Part shown: one piece after another, positions 5,147 to 20,178 of the stretch
Numbering within the stretch: the first letter of the stretch is position 1
Layout: each line of letters begins with the position of its first letter
Assembly (NCBI GenBank): GCA_943736015.1
Contig: OX031063.1
Location: forward strand, 31,306,172 to 31,370,171
Source of the DNA: Tridacna crocea
Lineage: Eukaryota; Mollusca; Bivalvia; Cardiida; Cardiidae
Reading direction: 5' to 3'
DNA length: 64,000 nt
Made by a program: the position numbers and the translations under genes
Notes under the pieces: model-generated
Seen by the model: the letters and a program-made list of their open reading frames with translations, nothing else
Databases searched by the model: none
What the model was told of the DNA's origin: nothing

Positions 5147-8100
5147 CATCGAACTTAGAACGTATTTCACCGCCTGAGACAAAGTAAAAGGAACCAAAAG
5201 AACACATTTCCGACTGGCGTTGCAGGCTAACAGGAAGGGAGTAAAATCTCTGGAAGGACACAGGCTTGTAGCTTGATCAAACATCTCACTCACCAAGGCT
5301 GCCATCTCAATTCTTAAAATAACATAAAGCAAGCTGTTGTAGTAACCAATGGACAGAGGATACATCTTCGAACTGTGGGCATATCAAGAAGGCAAGCGAT
5401 ACAGTCTAATTGAAAACGGGTAAATTTTAAGACAGAACACAGCTTTAGGGCCTTATGGTATATACGAGTGACTTAGACTGAGGGTTTTCCATTCCTTACT
5501 TTGGGTTCAACGATCTAATCTTTTAAGACTGGAAGAAAAGTTGCATTTGGGATACTCTGAAATTACCCTTACAGATTTAAAGTACATGTCAGGAAAAGAG
5601 TGCATAGACAATCTCTGCATAAGGCACCATATGATTGAGGCAGTGGTTCAGGGCCTGGGGGCTACGTTCAACTGACTAAAGGGACGATTTCAAAGTCTTA
5701 GAGGATACGAAATAGAATGGCGAAACATTCCACGAACCGAGGATACAATCTCAAGGACTCAATACGCTTGTTACGAATTCATGGTTGGTTTGGGGCGCTG
5801 TGAATATGAAATCGCCGACTGGGGGTACAGGCTTCGGAACTTGTGCAGTAACAGAAAGGTAGAATGACACTTTCAGGACCTATTGGCAGGCAATTTCAAG
5901 CGGTATGGAGCTCGAAACTAAAGGTGTAAACTCAAAGAAAAACAATAAATATTTCTCGGACTGAGGGTACATCTCTTCAACTACAGGTAAATCAAACAGA
6001 CTGAAAGGGGTAATGCATGGCATTTCCTTAAATTGAAATTAAAAACAAGTTTATAGACCATTTGCATTTGACAGACCGACGATACATCTTACAGAAACAC
6101 ACATACAAGGGACCAAAAGGTGATTATTAATATCGAATAACTTCCAGAGGTAAGGTTTATCTCAGTGACTAAGGCTAAAGCTGAATGAAGTAGAAAAATA
6201 AGGAACTAGTTGATTCTCAAGCGTTCGTCGACTCAGCTCATGGTATTGAGTTCATCTCACAAATTGAGGGTACATACTGGGATTGGGTTAAATGAGATTA
6301 AAGACGATGGTAAGGACTAATGGGCTAGTAATACGGACTAAATGTATTTTTCCCGATATGAAAGAACAACCTGTGGACTGACGATACAATCAGTAAGAAA
6401 CAGAGATTACTTGTTTTATGGAACTGATGCGGCAAAGTATCTTCTCATCTCAGTGCTGATAATCCTTCAAACACAGTCAGAAAAAGAAAGCAGCAAGTGC
6501 CAAAGGGAACAATATTGTGCGAAGTACTGGTACAGCAAAGCATTGATCTCCCTCCTAATAGCTTGTATCTTTCTTTAAATTGAATCAAAAACTCTGCCTT
6601 TCAAGCCTCTTAAAATTCACTTCTGCAAAATTCTAAATATGTGGCCATCAGAATCTAGTGTTCACACATTTTGCTTTTTCCATCATTGTTCTTTACAAAC
6701 AGTTACAATGTCTTCTTGCGCATAACAACCTTCCAGGAATAAATAAATACAGACTGGAAATGTATTTCCCTTTGTGAAAGTAAAATCTGCGGACTAACGA
6801 CAATCACTTAGACTGAAAATATGCTCTGTAGAATTAATGACTGTTATACTGACAGGGCGCAATCTTATCTCAGCGCTCATTATTATTTCGACTATGTTAT
6901 ATGAGAAAAGCAGCCAGTGTCAAAGGGAACAACATTGTGCGAAGTACTGGTAAATAGTTATCCTCCCTGTAAAAGCTTATATTTTCTTGAATCCGCACCT
7001 CTGCATCATTTTTCTGCACAAAATGTTAAAATTTGTTCTTGCACATAAAATCCCTTTAGAAATCAAGTAAACATGTAAAAATCAAATTCACTTCCCTCTC
7101 TCTCTCAGATCGTATTGCCCAGTTGCTTGGTCGGTAAAGTACATGGCTTATAACCTATACACTCGCAGGTCCACTCCCCAAGCTGTACCAATTTCTGTCT
7201 AGTGGCTAGTGGTTTGGAAAGACTGTTACAAGAGCACTGACCGCGCCATTTACCTGACATCTAGGTAAAACACCATTAAAAACAACATGCAAACACAGAA
7301 ATCTAACTCCGCTACAACATCCAGCACTACCAACTTAATCGTCATCATCATCATCATCATCATCCAAGCAATTCTTAGAAAGCTTCACAACTGCCGTAAA
7401 CTTGAACAGCTTTACTCAATACAAGTTTAGTTCACTTTTCAACACTGTTAAAAGAAATCGGAAAAAACATATTTGTTCTACAAATCAGCTCCATTTCTGT
7501 ACTCGATTTCCAACTTGGCCAAAGTATTTCAAATTGCTTATCCACAGTTTTTCCTTTTATTATCTTAAGAAGTTTTGATTCTTTCCAAAAGATCAGTAAA
7601 CAACAAGTAAATAAAAACTTATTATTCTAGTGCTTTTTCATGATATTGTGACAACCTTCGGGATATGATACCAGTACTTTCTCCTTTTATAGCAAGATCT
7701 TTTAAAGGTAATGCAAACAAGACTTATAAAACATATTTCTCGCTTACCTTATCGATATCCCGTCTATTGATCGATTAACTTCAAAAGTAGACTTCGGCAA
7801 CATAGTCCTTTGCTTCATCACTTCTTTACAAGATCAGATTGTGTCAAGGATTCCTAAACATGAAATATCAAAAAACACATTCTCTCTTTCTGTCTGTCTG
7901 TCTGTCTCTCAGCATCACTGACCAAAGGTCTATAGTTCGATTTCTCGGCCAATCTTATTTTCTGTGTCAGGATTCGGGAAGGTAGAAAGGAAAGGACCCT
8001 GAACAAATAGAAAACAAAACTTCATCAGCGTAATTCTCAGCTAAGTTGCTCAGTTGATGCCATGATCGGCCTGAAACTTGGGGTTAACAGGTTCGATTTC

Positions 8101-10151
8101 CCAGCTGTTGCAATTTTTATCCGAGATTTGATATTATTTTCTCGTCACTCCGCATTTTCTTTCCCTTCTTTCAATTCACAACACAACTGGACATCACTTT
8201 TCTTTACAAAAATGTTACCATTTCTTCTCGCACATAACAACCCTCCAGGAATAAAAGTAGCGGCAAAGTAATGTTTCACGATTAAAACCCAAGGTTCTAT
8301 AGTTCGATAGCCCGGCTATTCTAATTTTCTTTTTCAGGATTGGTGCGTGCCATATAACTGAAATTATGTTGAAATCGTCAGATCGGGCTCATAACTTTCA
8401 TTTTCGTTAACATGGCTCCCTTAAAGATATGATCGATCACAAAATCTTCATCAGCATGATTTTTTACCTTAGTTGCTCAGTTGATGACGAACGAGGCCTG
8501 AAACTAGGGGTTCTCGGGTTCGATTCCCCAGCTATTCGACTCTATTTTTTAAGTTTTGATTACATGACAAGCGTCATTCATTATACATCGCTCACATTTT
8601 GCCCCTTAAATTCAGAAAAGAACTCCTACCTGGTTTTTTATAAAATGTAACTATGTCTACTCGTATAGAACAATCCACAAGGCATAAAGTGAAAACTTCA
8701 AAATCAGCTAATTTCCTTCAATCTCGCTCTCACTCCCTCTCTCTTTAGACCGTCCATCATTAGCCAAGGCAGCGGCAAAGTAACGTTCCAGGCTTTAAAC
8801 TGAAGGTTCTATGGTTCGAATCCCAGCATATCTAATTTCCATCTTTAGACCAGTTATATTTTAGTTTTATAATTATAGGTCTCCTCTGTTTCTGGGGACT
8901 TTTACCACCCATATGCCACAGAGGCGAAGGCAGCCACCAATTTCTAAGGCCCCGAGTGGCGGGGGCCCTATTAAATTTTCATCGCTCACAGATTTTTTTG
9001 TTTTGGAATAATGTGCAAGGTACTGGTAAGTGAAATTCCAACACAGCATGGATGGTGCACATATAACTGATATGACTGAAATAATACACTTTCAACTCTG
9101 TATGAATCCGCTACAAAAAAATTACACTCAAAATTACGGACTGGGGGAGCATCATATCAAGTAAGAAATGATCATACAGACTGAGGAAAATATGAGAAAG
9201 GAAGCAAATTACTTTTTTAAAAGGAAAAGTATGGGCATCATGGTAAGAGAATACAGTCTTTCAAACGTAAGACACACAACAAGGATACCACAGCTGCAAT
9301 ATCAAGTTTGCCACTAGATAGATAGATATACAGAAAGATAGATAGGTAGATAGATATGTAGATAGAGTGATAGAAAGATAGATAGATAGAATTAAAAGTA
9401 CAAAAAGCGAAAGAAATTGATGGGATAGTGAGACGAGAGGAAAGTTTGAAGGAAGGAAAACGAAGTCAAGGGAGACAGAAAGAGAGAACTTGACAGAATA
9501 GATAAATAGAAAATGAGACAGAAGATAGTGGAATAGCGAAAGAGACAGAAAGAAACAGAGACAGAGAGACTGTGTTAAAGGAGGCAGTGAGATACAGATA
9601 GAAAGAGGGAGGAAAAGAAATAGGAAGGGATAGAGAGAGAAATATAGAGCGAGAGGAAGACAGAAAGCGAGAGAGAGAGAGAGAGACAGAGATACAGCAA
9701 GAGACTGAGAGTGGAAGTCAGTGTTGAGAGAAAGATAAAATGAGGAGCAGAGAGTAAGACAAACAGTTCGAAAGGCAGTAGACAGAGAAGAAGGGCCAAA
9801 GAGAGAAAAAGAGAGAAACAATAGAGATAGACAAATGGAGAGAAATGTAGAGAGACAGAAATAGCGAAACCAGAGATAGAAATAGATATCGAAATGAAGA
9901 AGAGATAGAGAGTGAGAGATTACAGAAATGAGGGTGATTACATTATTTTCAGATCGTTCAGACTGAGGGTTAAGATCATGAAGAAGACGTTGAGGCCGAA
10001 GAGTTATCGGTGAAACACAGGGTTCATAAGTTTCGTCATCGGAAGGCACATTCAATTAAGTTAGGTTCAAATATGAAAAAAACAGAATAAACAAGCTAAT
10101 CGAGCATTGGGTTGAAATAATAGAAGGACATTGTTTCATGGTTTGGGGGAA
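5147..10151. repeat. Repeat unit 2 (5005 bp, type beta-R)
   Basis: Beta-type left half marked by 'gattattaatatcg' near 6122 (other types have 'gattaatcatatcg') and 'gactgacgat' near 6376. It lacks the 117-bp block (junction 7999/8000) and the 22-bp GATA duplication, and has seven CAT triplets. Same length as unit 8. A base near 5569 ('taccctt' against 'tactctt') is private to this copy among those I compared. Confidence 0.97.
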
Positions 10152-12342
10152 CATCGAACTTAGAACGTATTTCACCGCCTGAGACAAAGTAAAAGGAACC
10201 AAAAGAACACATTTCCGACTGGCGTTGCAGGCTAACAGGAAGGGAGTAAAATCTCTGGAAGGACACAGGCTTGTAGCTTGATCAAACATCTCACTCACCA
10301 AGGCTGCCATCTCAATTCTTAAAATAACATAAAGCAAGCTGTTGTAGTAACCAATGGACAGAGGATACATCTTCGAACTGTGGGCATATCAAGAAGGCAA
10401 GGGATACAGTCTAATTGAAAACGGGTAAATTTTAAGACAGAACACAGCTTTAGGGCCTTATGGTATATACGAGTGACTTAGACTGAGGGTTTTCCATTCC
10501 TTACTTTGGGTTCAACGATCTAATCTTTTAAGACTGGAAGAAAAGTTGCATTTGGGATACTCTGAAATTACTCTTACAGATTTAAAGTACATGTCAGGAA
10601 AAGAGTGCATAGACAATCTCTGCATAAGGCACCATATGATTGAGGCAGTGGTTCAGGGCCTGGGGGCTACGTTCAACTGACTAAAGGGACGATTTCAAAG
10701 TCTTAGAGGATACGAAATAGAATGGCGAAACATTCCACGAACCGAGGATACAATCTCAAGGACTCAATACGCTTGTTACGAATTCATGGTTGGTTTGGGG
10801 GCGCTGTGAATATGAAATCGCCGACTGGGGGTACAGGCTTCGGAACTTGTGCAGTAACAGAAAGGTAGAATGACACTTTCAGGACCTATTGGCAGGCAAT
10901 TTCAAGCGGTATGGAGCTCGAAACTAAAGGTGTAAACTCAAAGAAAAACAATAAATATTTCTCGGACTGAGGGTACATCTCTTCAACTACAGGTAAATCA
11001 AACAGACTGAAAGGGGTAATGCATGGCATTTCCTTAAATTGAAATTAAAAACAAGTTTATAGACCATTTGCATTTGACAGACCGACGATACATCTTACAG
11101 AAACACACACATACAAGGGACCAAAAGGTGATTAATCATATCGAATAACTTCCAGAGGTAAGGTTTATCTCAGTGACTAAGGCTAAAGCTGAATGAAGTA
11201 GAAAAATAAGGAACTAGTTGATTCTCAAGCGTTCGTCGACTCAGCTCATGGTATTGAGTTCATCTCACAAATTGAGGGTACATACTGGGATTGGGTTAAA
11301 TGAGATTAAAGACGATGGTAAGGACTAATGGGCTAGTAATACGGACTAAATGTATTTTTCCCGATATGAAAGAACAACCTGTGGACTGAGGATACAATCA
11401 GTAAGAAACAGAGATTACTTGTTTTATGGAACTGATGCGGCAAAGTATCTTCTCATCTCAGTGCTGATAATCCTTCAAACACAGTCAGAAAAAGAAAGCA
11501 GCAAGTGCCAAAGGGAACAATATTGTGCGAAGTACTGGTACAGCAAAGCATTGATCTCCCTCCTAATAGCTTGTATCTTTCTTTAAATTGAATCAAAAAC
11601 TCTGCCTTTCAAGCCTCTTAAAATTCACTTCTGCAAAATTCTAAATATGTGGCCATCAGAATCTAGTGTTCACACATTTTGCTTTTTCCATCATTGTTCT
11701 TTACAAACAGTTACAATGTCTTCTTGCGCATAACAACCTTCCAGGAATAAATAAATACAGACTGGAAATGTATTTCCCTTTGTGAAAGTAAAATCTGCGG
11801 ACTAACGACAATCACTTAGACTGAAAATATGCTCTGTAGAATTAATGACTGTTATACTGACAGGGAGCAATCTTATATCAGCGCTCATTATTATTTCGAC
11901 TATGTTATATGAGAAAAGCAGCCAGTGTCAAAGGGAACAACATTGTGCGAAGTACTGGTAAATAGTTATCCTCCCTGTAAAAGCTTATATTTTCTTGAAT
12001 CCGCACCTGTGCATCATTTTTCTGCACAAAATGTTAAAATTTGTTCTTGCACATAAAATCCCTTTAGAAATCAAGTAAACATGTAAAAATCAAATTCACT
12101 TCCCTCTCTCTCTCAGATCGTATTGCCCAGTTGCTTGGTCGGTAAAGTACATGGCTTATAACCTATACACTCGCAGGTCCACTCCCCAAGCTGTACCAAT
12201 TTCTGTCTAGTGGTTTGGAAAGACTGTTACAAGAGCACTGACCGCGCCATTTACCTGACATCTAGGTAAAACACCATTAAAAACAACATGCAAACACAGA
12301 AATCTAACTCCGCTACAACATCCAGCACTACCAACTTAATCG

Positions 12343-12373
<31 letters not shown>

Positions 12374-15176
12374 AGCAATTCTTAGAAAGCTTCACAACTG
12401 CCGTAAACTTGAACAGCTTTACTCAATACAAGTTTAGTTCACTTTTCAACACTGTTAAAAGAAATCGGAAAAAACATATTTGTTCTACAAATCAGCTCCA
12501 TTTCTGTACTCGATTTCCAACTTGGCCAAAGTATTTCAAATTGCTTATCCACAGTTTTTCCTTTTATTATCTTAAGAAGTTTTGATTCTTTCCAAAAGAT
12601 CAGTAAACAACAAGTAAATAAAAACTTATTATTCTAGTGCTTTTTCATGATATTGTGACAACCTTCGGGATATGATACCAGTACTTTCTCCTTTTATAGC
12701 AAGATCTTTTAAAGGTAATGCAAACAAGACTTATAAAACATATTTCTCGCTTACCTTATCGATATCCCGTCTATTGATCGATTAACTTCAAAAGTAGACT
12801 TCGGCAACATAGTCCTTTGCTTCATCACTTCTTTACAAGATCAGATTGTGTCAAGGATTCCTAAACATGAAATATCAAAAAACACATTCTCTCTTTCTGT
12901 CTGTCTGTCTGTCTCTCAGCATCACTGACCAAAGGTCTATAGTTCGATTTCTCGGCCAATCTTATTTTCTGTGTCAGGATTCGGGAAGGTAGAAAGGAAA
13001 GGACCCTGAACAAATAGAAAACAAAACTTCATCAGCGTAATTCTCAGCTAAGTTGCTCAGTTGATGCCATGATCGGCCTGAAACTTGGGGTTAACAGGTT
13101 CGATTTCCCAGCTGTTGCAATTTTTATCCGAGATTTGATATTATTTTCTCGTCACTCCGCATTTTCTTTCCCTTCTTTCAATTCACAACACAACTGGACA
13201 TCACTTTTCTTTACAAAAATGTTACCATTTCTTCTCGCACATAACAACCCTCCAGGAATAAAAGTAGCGGCAAAGTAATGTTTCACGATTAAAACCCAAG
13301 GTTCTATAGTTCGATAGCCCGGCTATTCTAATTTTCTTTTTCAGGATTGGTGCGTGCCATATAACTGAAATTATGTTGAAATCGTCAGATCGGGCTCATA
13401 ACTTTCATTTTCGTTAACATGGCTCCCTTAAAGATATGATCGATCACAAAATCTTCATCAGCATGATTTTTTACCTTAGTTGCTCAGTTGATGACGAACG
13501 AGGCCTGAAACTAGGGGTTCTCGGGTTCGATTCCCCAGCTATTCGACTCTATTTTTTAAGTTTTGATTACATGACAAGCGTCATTCATTATACATCGCTC
13601 ACATTTTGCCCCTTAAATTCAGAAAAGAACTCCTACCTGGTTTTTTATGAAATGTAACTATGTCTACTCGTATAGAACAATCCACAAGGCATAAATGAAA
13701 ACTTCAAAATCAGCTAATTTCCTTCAATCCCGCTCTCACTCCCTCTCTCTTTAGACCGTCCATCATTAGCCAAGGCAGCGGCAAAGTAACGTTCCAGGCT
13801 TTAAACTGAAGGTTCTATGGTTCGAATCCCAGCATATCTAATTTCCATCTTTAGACCAGTTATATTTTAGTTTTATAATTATAGGTCTCCTCTGTTTCTG
13901 GGGACTTTTACCACCCATATGCCACAGAGGCGAAGGGAGCCACCAATTTCTAAGGCCCCGAGTGGCGGGGGCCCTATTAAATTTTCATCGCTCACAGATT
14001 TTTTTGTTTTGGAATAATGTGCAAGGTACTGGTAAGTGAAATTCCAACACAGCATGGATGGTGCACATATAACTGATATGACTGAAATAATACACTTTCA
14101 ACTCTGTATGAATCCGCTACAAAAAATTACACTCAAAATTACGGACTCGGGGAGCATCATATCAAGTAAGAAATGATCATACAGACTGAGGAAAATATGA
14201 GAAAGGAAGCAAATTACTTTTTTAAAAGGAAAAGTATGGGCATCATGGTAAGAGAATACAGTCTTTCAAACGTAAGACACACAACAAGGATACCACAGCT
14301 GCAATATCAAGTTTGCCACTAGATAGATAGATATACAGAAAGATAGATAGGTAGATAGATATGTAGATAGAGTGATAGAAAGATAGATAGATAGAATTAA
14401 AAAGATAGATAGATAGAATTAAAAGTACAAAAAGCGAAAGAAATTGATGGGATAGTGAGACGAGAGGAAAGTTTGAAGGAAGGAAAACGAAGTCAAGGGA
14501 GACAGAAAGAGAGAACTTGACAGAATAGATAAATAGAAAATGAGACAGAAGATAGTGGAATAGCGAAAGAGACAGAAAGAAACAGAGACAGAGAGACTGT
14601 GTTAAAGGAGGCAGTGAGATACAGATAGAAAGAGGGAGGAAAAGAAATAGGAAGGGATAGAGAGAGAAATATAGAGCGAGAGGAAGACAGAAAGCGAGAG
14701 AGAGAGAGAGACAGAGATACAGCAAGAGACTGAGAGTGGAAGTCAGTGTTGAGAGAAAGATAAAATGAGGAGCAGAGAGTAAGACAAACAGTTCGAACGG
14801 CAGTAGACAGAGAAGAAGGGCCAAAGAGAGAAAAAGAGAGAAACAATAGAGATAGACAAATGGAGAGAAATGTAGAGAGACAGAAATAGCGAAACCAGAG
14901 ATAGAAATAGATATCAAAATGAAGAAGAGATAGAGAGTGAGAGATTACAGAAATGAGGGTGATTACATTATTTTCAGATCGTTCAGACTGAGGGTTAAGA
15001 TCATGAAGAAGACGTTGAGGCCGAAGAGTTATCGGTGAAACACAGGGTTCATAAGTTTCGTCATCGGAAGGCACATTCAATTAAGTTAGGTTCAAATATG
15101 AAAAAAACAGAATAAACAAGCTAATCGAGCATTGGGTTGAAATAATAGAAGGACATTGTTTCATGGTTTGGGGGAA
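10152..15176. repeat. Repeat unit 3 (5025 bp, mosaic gamma-P)
   Basis: The left half is gamma type: an extra G near 10800, an extra CA near 11106, 'gggagcaatcttatatc' near 11865, and only one copy of the 7-bp 'ctagtgg'. The 117-bp block is missing (junction 13006/13007), as in the beta-R units. The tail is P type, with 'tttttatgaaatg' near 13640 and the 22-bp GATA duplication near 14382-14425, as in units 1 and 7. No other unit has this combination, so it looks like a recombinant. Confidence 0.97.
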
Positions 15177-18100
15177 CATCGAACTTAGAACGTATTTCAC
15201 CGCCTGAGACAAAGTAAAAGGAACCAAAAGAACACATTTCCGACTGGCGTTGCAGGCTAACAGGAAGGGAGTAAAATCTCTGGAAGGACACAGGCTTGTA
15301 GCTTGATCAAACATCTCACTCACCAAGGCTGCCATCTCAATTCTTAAAATAACATAAAGCAAGCTGTTGTAGTAACCAATGGACAGAGGATACATCTTCG
15401 AACTGTGGGCATATCAAGAAGGCAAGCGATACAGTCTAATTGAAAACGGGTAAATTTTAAGACAGAACACAGCTTTAGGGCCTTATGGTATATACGAGTG
15501 ACTTAGACTGAGGGTTTTCCATTCCTTACTTTGGGTTCAACGATCTAATCTTTTAAGACTGGAAGAAAAGTTGCATTTGGGATACTCTGAAATTACTCTT
15601 ACAGATTTAAAGTACATGTCAGGAAAAGAGTGCATAGACAATCTCTGCATAAGGCACCATATGATTGAGGCAGTGGTTCAGGGCCTGGGGGCTACGTTCA
15701 ACTGACTAAAGGGACGATTTCAAAGTCTTAGAGGATACGAAATAGAATGGCGAAACATTCCACGAACCGAGGATACAATCTCAAGGACTCAATACGCTTG
15801 TTACGAATTCATGGTTGGTTTGGGGCGCTGTGAATATGAAATCGCCGACTGGGGGTACAGGCTTCGGAACTTGTGCAGTAACAGAAAGGTAGAATGACAC
15901 TTTCAGGACCTATTGGCAGGCAATTTCAAGCGGTATGGAGCTCGAAACTAAAGGTGTAAACTCAAAGAAAAACAATAAATATTTCTCGGACTGAGGGTAC
16001 ATCTCTTCAACTACAGGTAAATCAAACAGACTGAAAGGGGTAATGCATGGCATTTCCTTAAATTGAAATTAAAAACAAGTTTATAGACCATTTGCATTTG
16101 ACAGACCGACGATACATCTTACAGAAACACACATACAAGGGACCAAAAGGTGATTATTAATATCGAATAACTTCCAGAGGTAAGGTTTATCTCAGTGACT
16201 AAGGCTAAAGCTGAATGAAGTAGAAAAATAAGGAACTAGTTGATTCTCAAGCGTTCGTCGACTCAGCTCATGGTATTGAGTTCATCTCACAAATTGAGGG
16301 TACATACTGGGATTGGGTTAAATGAGATTAAAGACGATGGTAAGGACTAATGGGCTAGTAATACGGACTAAATGTATTTTTCCCGATATGAAAGAACAAC
16401 CTGTGGACTGACGATACAATCAGTAAGAAACAGAGATTACTTGTTTTATGGAACTGATGCGGCAAAGTATCTTCTCATCTCAGTGCTGATAATCCTTCAA
16501 ACACAGTCAGAAAAAGAAAGCAGCAAGTGCCAAAGGGAACAATATTGTGCGAAGTACTGGTACAGCAAAGCATTGATCTCCCTCCTAATAGCTTGTATCT
16601 TTCTTTAAATTGAATCAAAAACTCTGCCTTTCAAGCCTCTTAAAATTCACTTCTGCAAAATTCTAAATATGTGGCCATCAGAATCTAGTGTTCACACATT
16701 TTGCTTTTTCCATCATTGTTCTTTACAAACAGTTACAATGTCTTCTTGCGCATAACAACCTTCCAGGAATAAATAAATACAGACTGGAAATGTATTTCCC
16801 TTTGTGAAAGTAAAATCTGCGGACTAACGACAATCACTTAGACTGAAAATATGCTCTGTAGAATTAATGACTGTTATACTGACAGGGCGCAATCTTATCT
16901 CAGCGCTCATTATTATTTCGACTATGTTATATGAGAAAAGCAGCCAGTGTCAAAGGGAACAACATTGTGCGAAGTACTGGTAAATAGTTATCCTCCCTGT
17001 AAAAGCTTATATTTTCTTGAATCCGCACCTCTGCATCATTTTTCTGCACAAAATGTTAAAATTTGTTCTTGCACATAAAATCCCTTTAGAAATCAAGTAA
17101 ACATGTAAAAATCAAATTCACTTCCCTCTCTCTCTCAGATCGTATTGCCCAGTTGCTTGGTCGGTAAAGTACATGGCTTATAACCTATACACTCGCAGGT
17201 CCACTCCCCAAGCTGTACCAATTTCTGTCTAGTGGCTAGTGGTTTGGAAAGACTGTTACAAGAGCACTGACCGCGCCATTTACCTGACATCTAGGTAAAA
17301 CACCATTAAAAACAACATGCAAACACAGAAATCTAACTCCGCTACAACATCCAGCACTACCAACTTAATCGTCATCATCATCATCATCATCATCCAAGCA
17401 ATTCTTAGAAAGCTTCACAACTGCCGTAAACTTGAACAGCTTTACTCAATACAAGTTTAGTTCACTTTTCAACACTGTTAAAAGAAATCGGAAAAAACAT
17501 ATTTGTTCTACAAATCAGCTCCATTTCTGTACTCGATTTCCAACTTGGCCAAAGTATTTCAAATTGCTTATCCACAGTTTTTCCTTTTATTATCTTAAGA
17601 AGTTTTGATTCTTTCCAAAAGATCAGTAAACAACAAGTAAATAAAAACTTATTATTCTAGTGCTTTTTCATGATATTGTGACAACCTTCGGGATATGATA
17701 CCAGTACTTTCTCCTTTTATAGCAAGATCTTTTAAAGGTAATGCAAACAAGACTTATAAAACATATTTCTCGCTTACCTTATCGATATCCCGTCTATTGA
17801 TCGATTAACTTCAAAAGTAGACTTCGGCAACATAGTCCTTTGCTTCATCACTTCTTTACAAGATCAGATTGTGTCAAGGATTCCTAAACATGAAATATCA
17901 AAAAACACATTCTCTCTTTCTGTCTGTCTGTCTGTCTCTCAGCATCACTGACCAAAGGTCTATAGTTCGATTTCTCGGCCAATCTTATTTTCTGTGTCAG
18001 GATTCGGGAAGGTAGAAAGGAAAGGACCCTGAACAAATAGAAAACAAAACTTCATCAGCGTAATTCTCAGCTAAGTTGCTCAGTTGATGCCATGATCGGC

Positions 18101-20178
18101 CTGAAACTTGGGGTTAACAGGTTCGATTTCCCAGCTGTTGCAATTTTTATCCGAGATTTGATATTATTTTCTCGTCACTCCGCATTTTCTTTCCCTTCTT
18201 TCAATTCACAACACAACTGGACATCACTTTTCTTTACAAAAATGTTACCATTTCTTCTCGCACATAACCCTCCAGGAATAAAAGTAGCGGCAAAGTAATG
18301 TTTCACGATTAAAACCCAAGGTTCTATAGTTCGATAGCCCGGCTATTCTAATTTTCTTTTTCAGGATTGGTGCGTGCCATATAACTGAAATTATGTTGAA
18401 ATCGTCAGATCGGGCTCATAACTTTCATTTTCGTTAACATGGCTCCCTTAAAGATATGATCGATCACAAAATCTTCATCAGCATGATTTTTTACCTTAGT
18501 TGCTCAGTTGATGACGAACGAGGCCTGAAACTAGGGGTTCTCGGGTTCGATTCCCCAGCTATTCGACTCTATTTTTTAAGTTTTGATTACATGACAAGCG
18601 TCATTCATTATACATCGCTCACATTTTGCCCCTTAAATTCAGAAAAGAACTCCTACCTGGTTTTTTATAAAATGTAACTATGTCTACTCGTATAGAACAA
18701 TCCACAAGGCATAAAGTGAAAACTTCAAAATCAGCTAATTTCCTTCAATCTCGCTCTCACTCCCTCTCTCTTTAGACCGTCCATCATTAGCCAAGGCAGC
18801 GGCAAAGTAACGTTCCAGGCTTTAAACTGAAGGTTCTATGGTTCGAATCCCAGCATATCTAATTTCCATCTTTAGACCAGTTATATTTTAGTTTTATAAT
18901 TATAGGTCTCCTCTGTTTCTGGGGACTTTTACCACCCATATGCCACAGAGGCGAAGGCAGCCACCAATTTCTAAGGCCCCGAGTGGCGGGGGCCCTATTA
19001 AATTTTCATCGCTCACAGATTTTTTTGTTTTGGAATAATGTGCAAGGTACTGGTAAGTGAAATTCCAACACAGCATGGATGGTGCACATATAACTGATAT
19101 GACTGAAATAATACACTTTCAACTCTGTATGAATCCGCTACAAAAAAATTACACTCAAAATTACGGACTGGGGGAGCATCATATCAAGTAAGAAATGATC
19201 ATACAGACTGAGGAAAATATGAGAAAGGAAGCAAATTACTTTTTTAAAAGGAAAAGTATGGGCATCATGGTAAGAGAATACAGTCTTTCAAACGTAAGAC
19301 ACACAACAAGGATACCACAGCTGCAATATCAAGTTTGCCACTAGATAGATAGATATACAGAAAGATAGATAGGTAGATAGATATGTAGATAGAGTGATAG
19401 AAAGATAGATAGATAGAATTAAAAGTACAAAAAGCGAAAGAAATTGATGGGATAGTGAGACGAGAGGAAAGTTTGAAGGAAGGAAAACGAAGTCAAGGGA
19501 GACAGAAAGAGAGAACTTGACAGAATAGATAAATAGAAAATGAGACAGAAGATAGTGGAATAGCGAAAGAGACAGAAAGAAACAGAGACAGAGAGACTGT
19601 GTTAAAGGAGGCAGTGAGATACAGATAGAAAGAGGGAGGAAAAGAAATAGGAAGGGATAGAGAGAGAAATATAGAGCGAGAGGAAGACAGAAAGCGAGAG
19701 AGAGAGAGAGAGACAGAGATACAGCAAGAGACTGAGAGTGGAAGTCAGTGTTGAGAGAAAGATAAAATGAGGAGCAGAGAGTAAGACAAACAGTTCGAAA
19801 GGCAGTAGACAGAGAAGAAGGGCCAAAGAGAGAAAAAGAGAGAAACAATAGAGATAGACAAATGGAGAGAAATGTAGAGAGACAGAAATAGCGAAACCAG
19901 AGATAGAAATAGATATCGAAATGAAGAAGAGATAGAGAGTGAGAGATTACAGAAATGAGGGTGATTACATTATTTTCAGATCGTTCAGACTGAGGGTTAA
20001 GATCATGAAGAAGACGTTGAGGCCGAAGAGTTATCGGTGAAACACAGGGTTCATAAGTTTCGTCATCGGAAGGCACATTCAATTAAGTTAGGTTCAAATA
20101 TGAAAAAAACAGAATAAACAAGCTAATCGAGCATTGGGTTGAAATAATAGAAGGACATTGTTTCATGGTTTGGGGGAA
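15177..20178. repeat. Repeat unit 4 (5002 bp, type beta-R)
   Basis: Close match to units 2 and 8, with the same beta markers, seven CAT triplets and no 117-bp block (junction 18029/18030). It is 3 bp shorter because one 'aac' is lost near 18267 ('cacataaccctcc' instead of 'cacataacaaccctcc'). This accounts for the whole length difference. Confidence 0.97.

Noticed and set aside
5051-5365. 104-codon reverse-strand open frame repeated in every unit
   Set aside because: Conservation is explained by unit homogeneity. No recognisable family or signal, and its tail length changes with an A-run (104, 105 or 111 codons).
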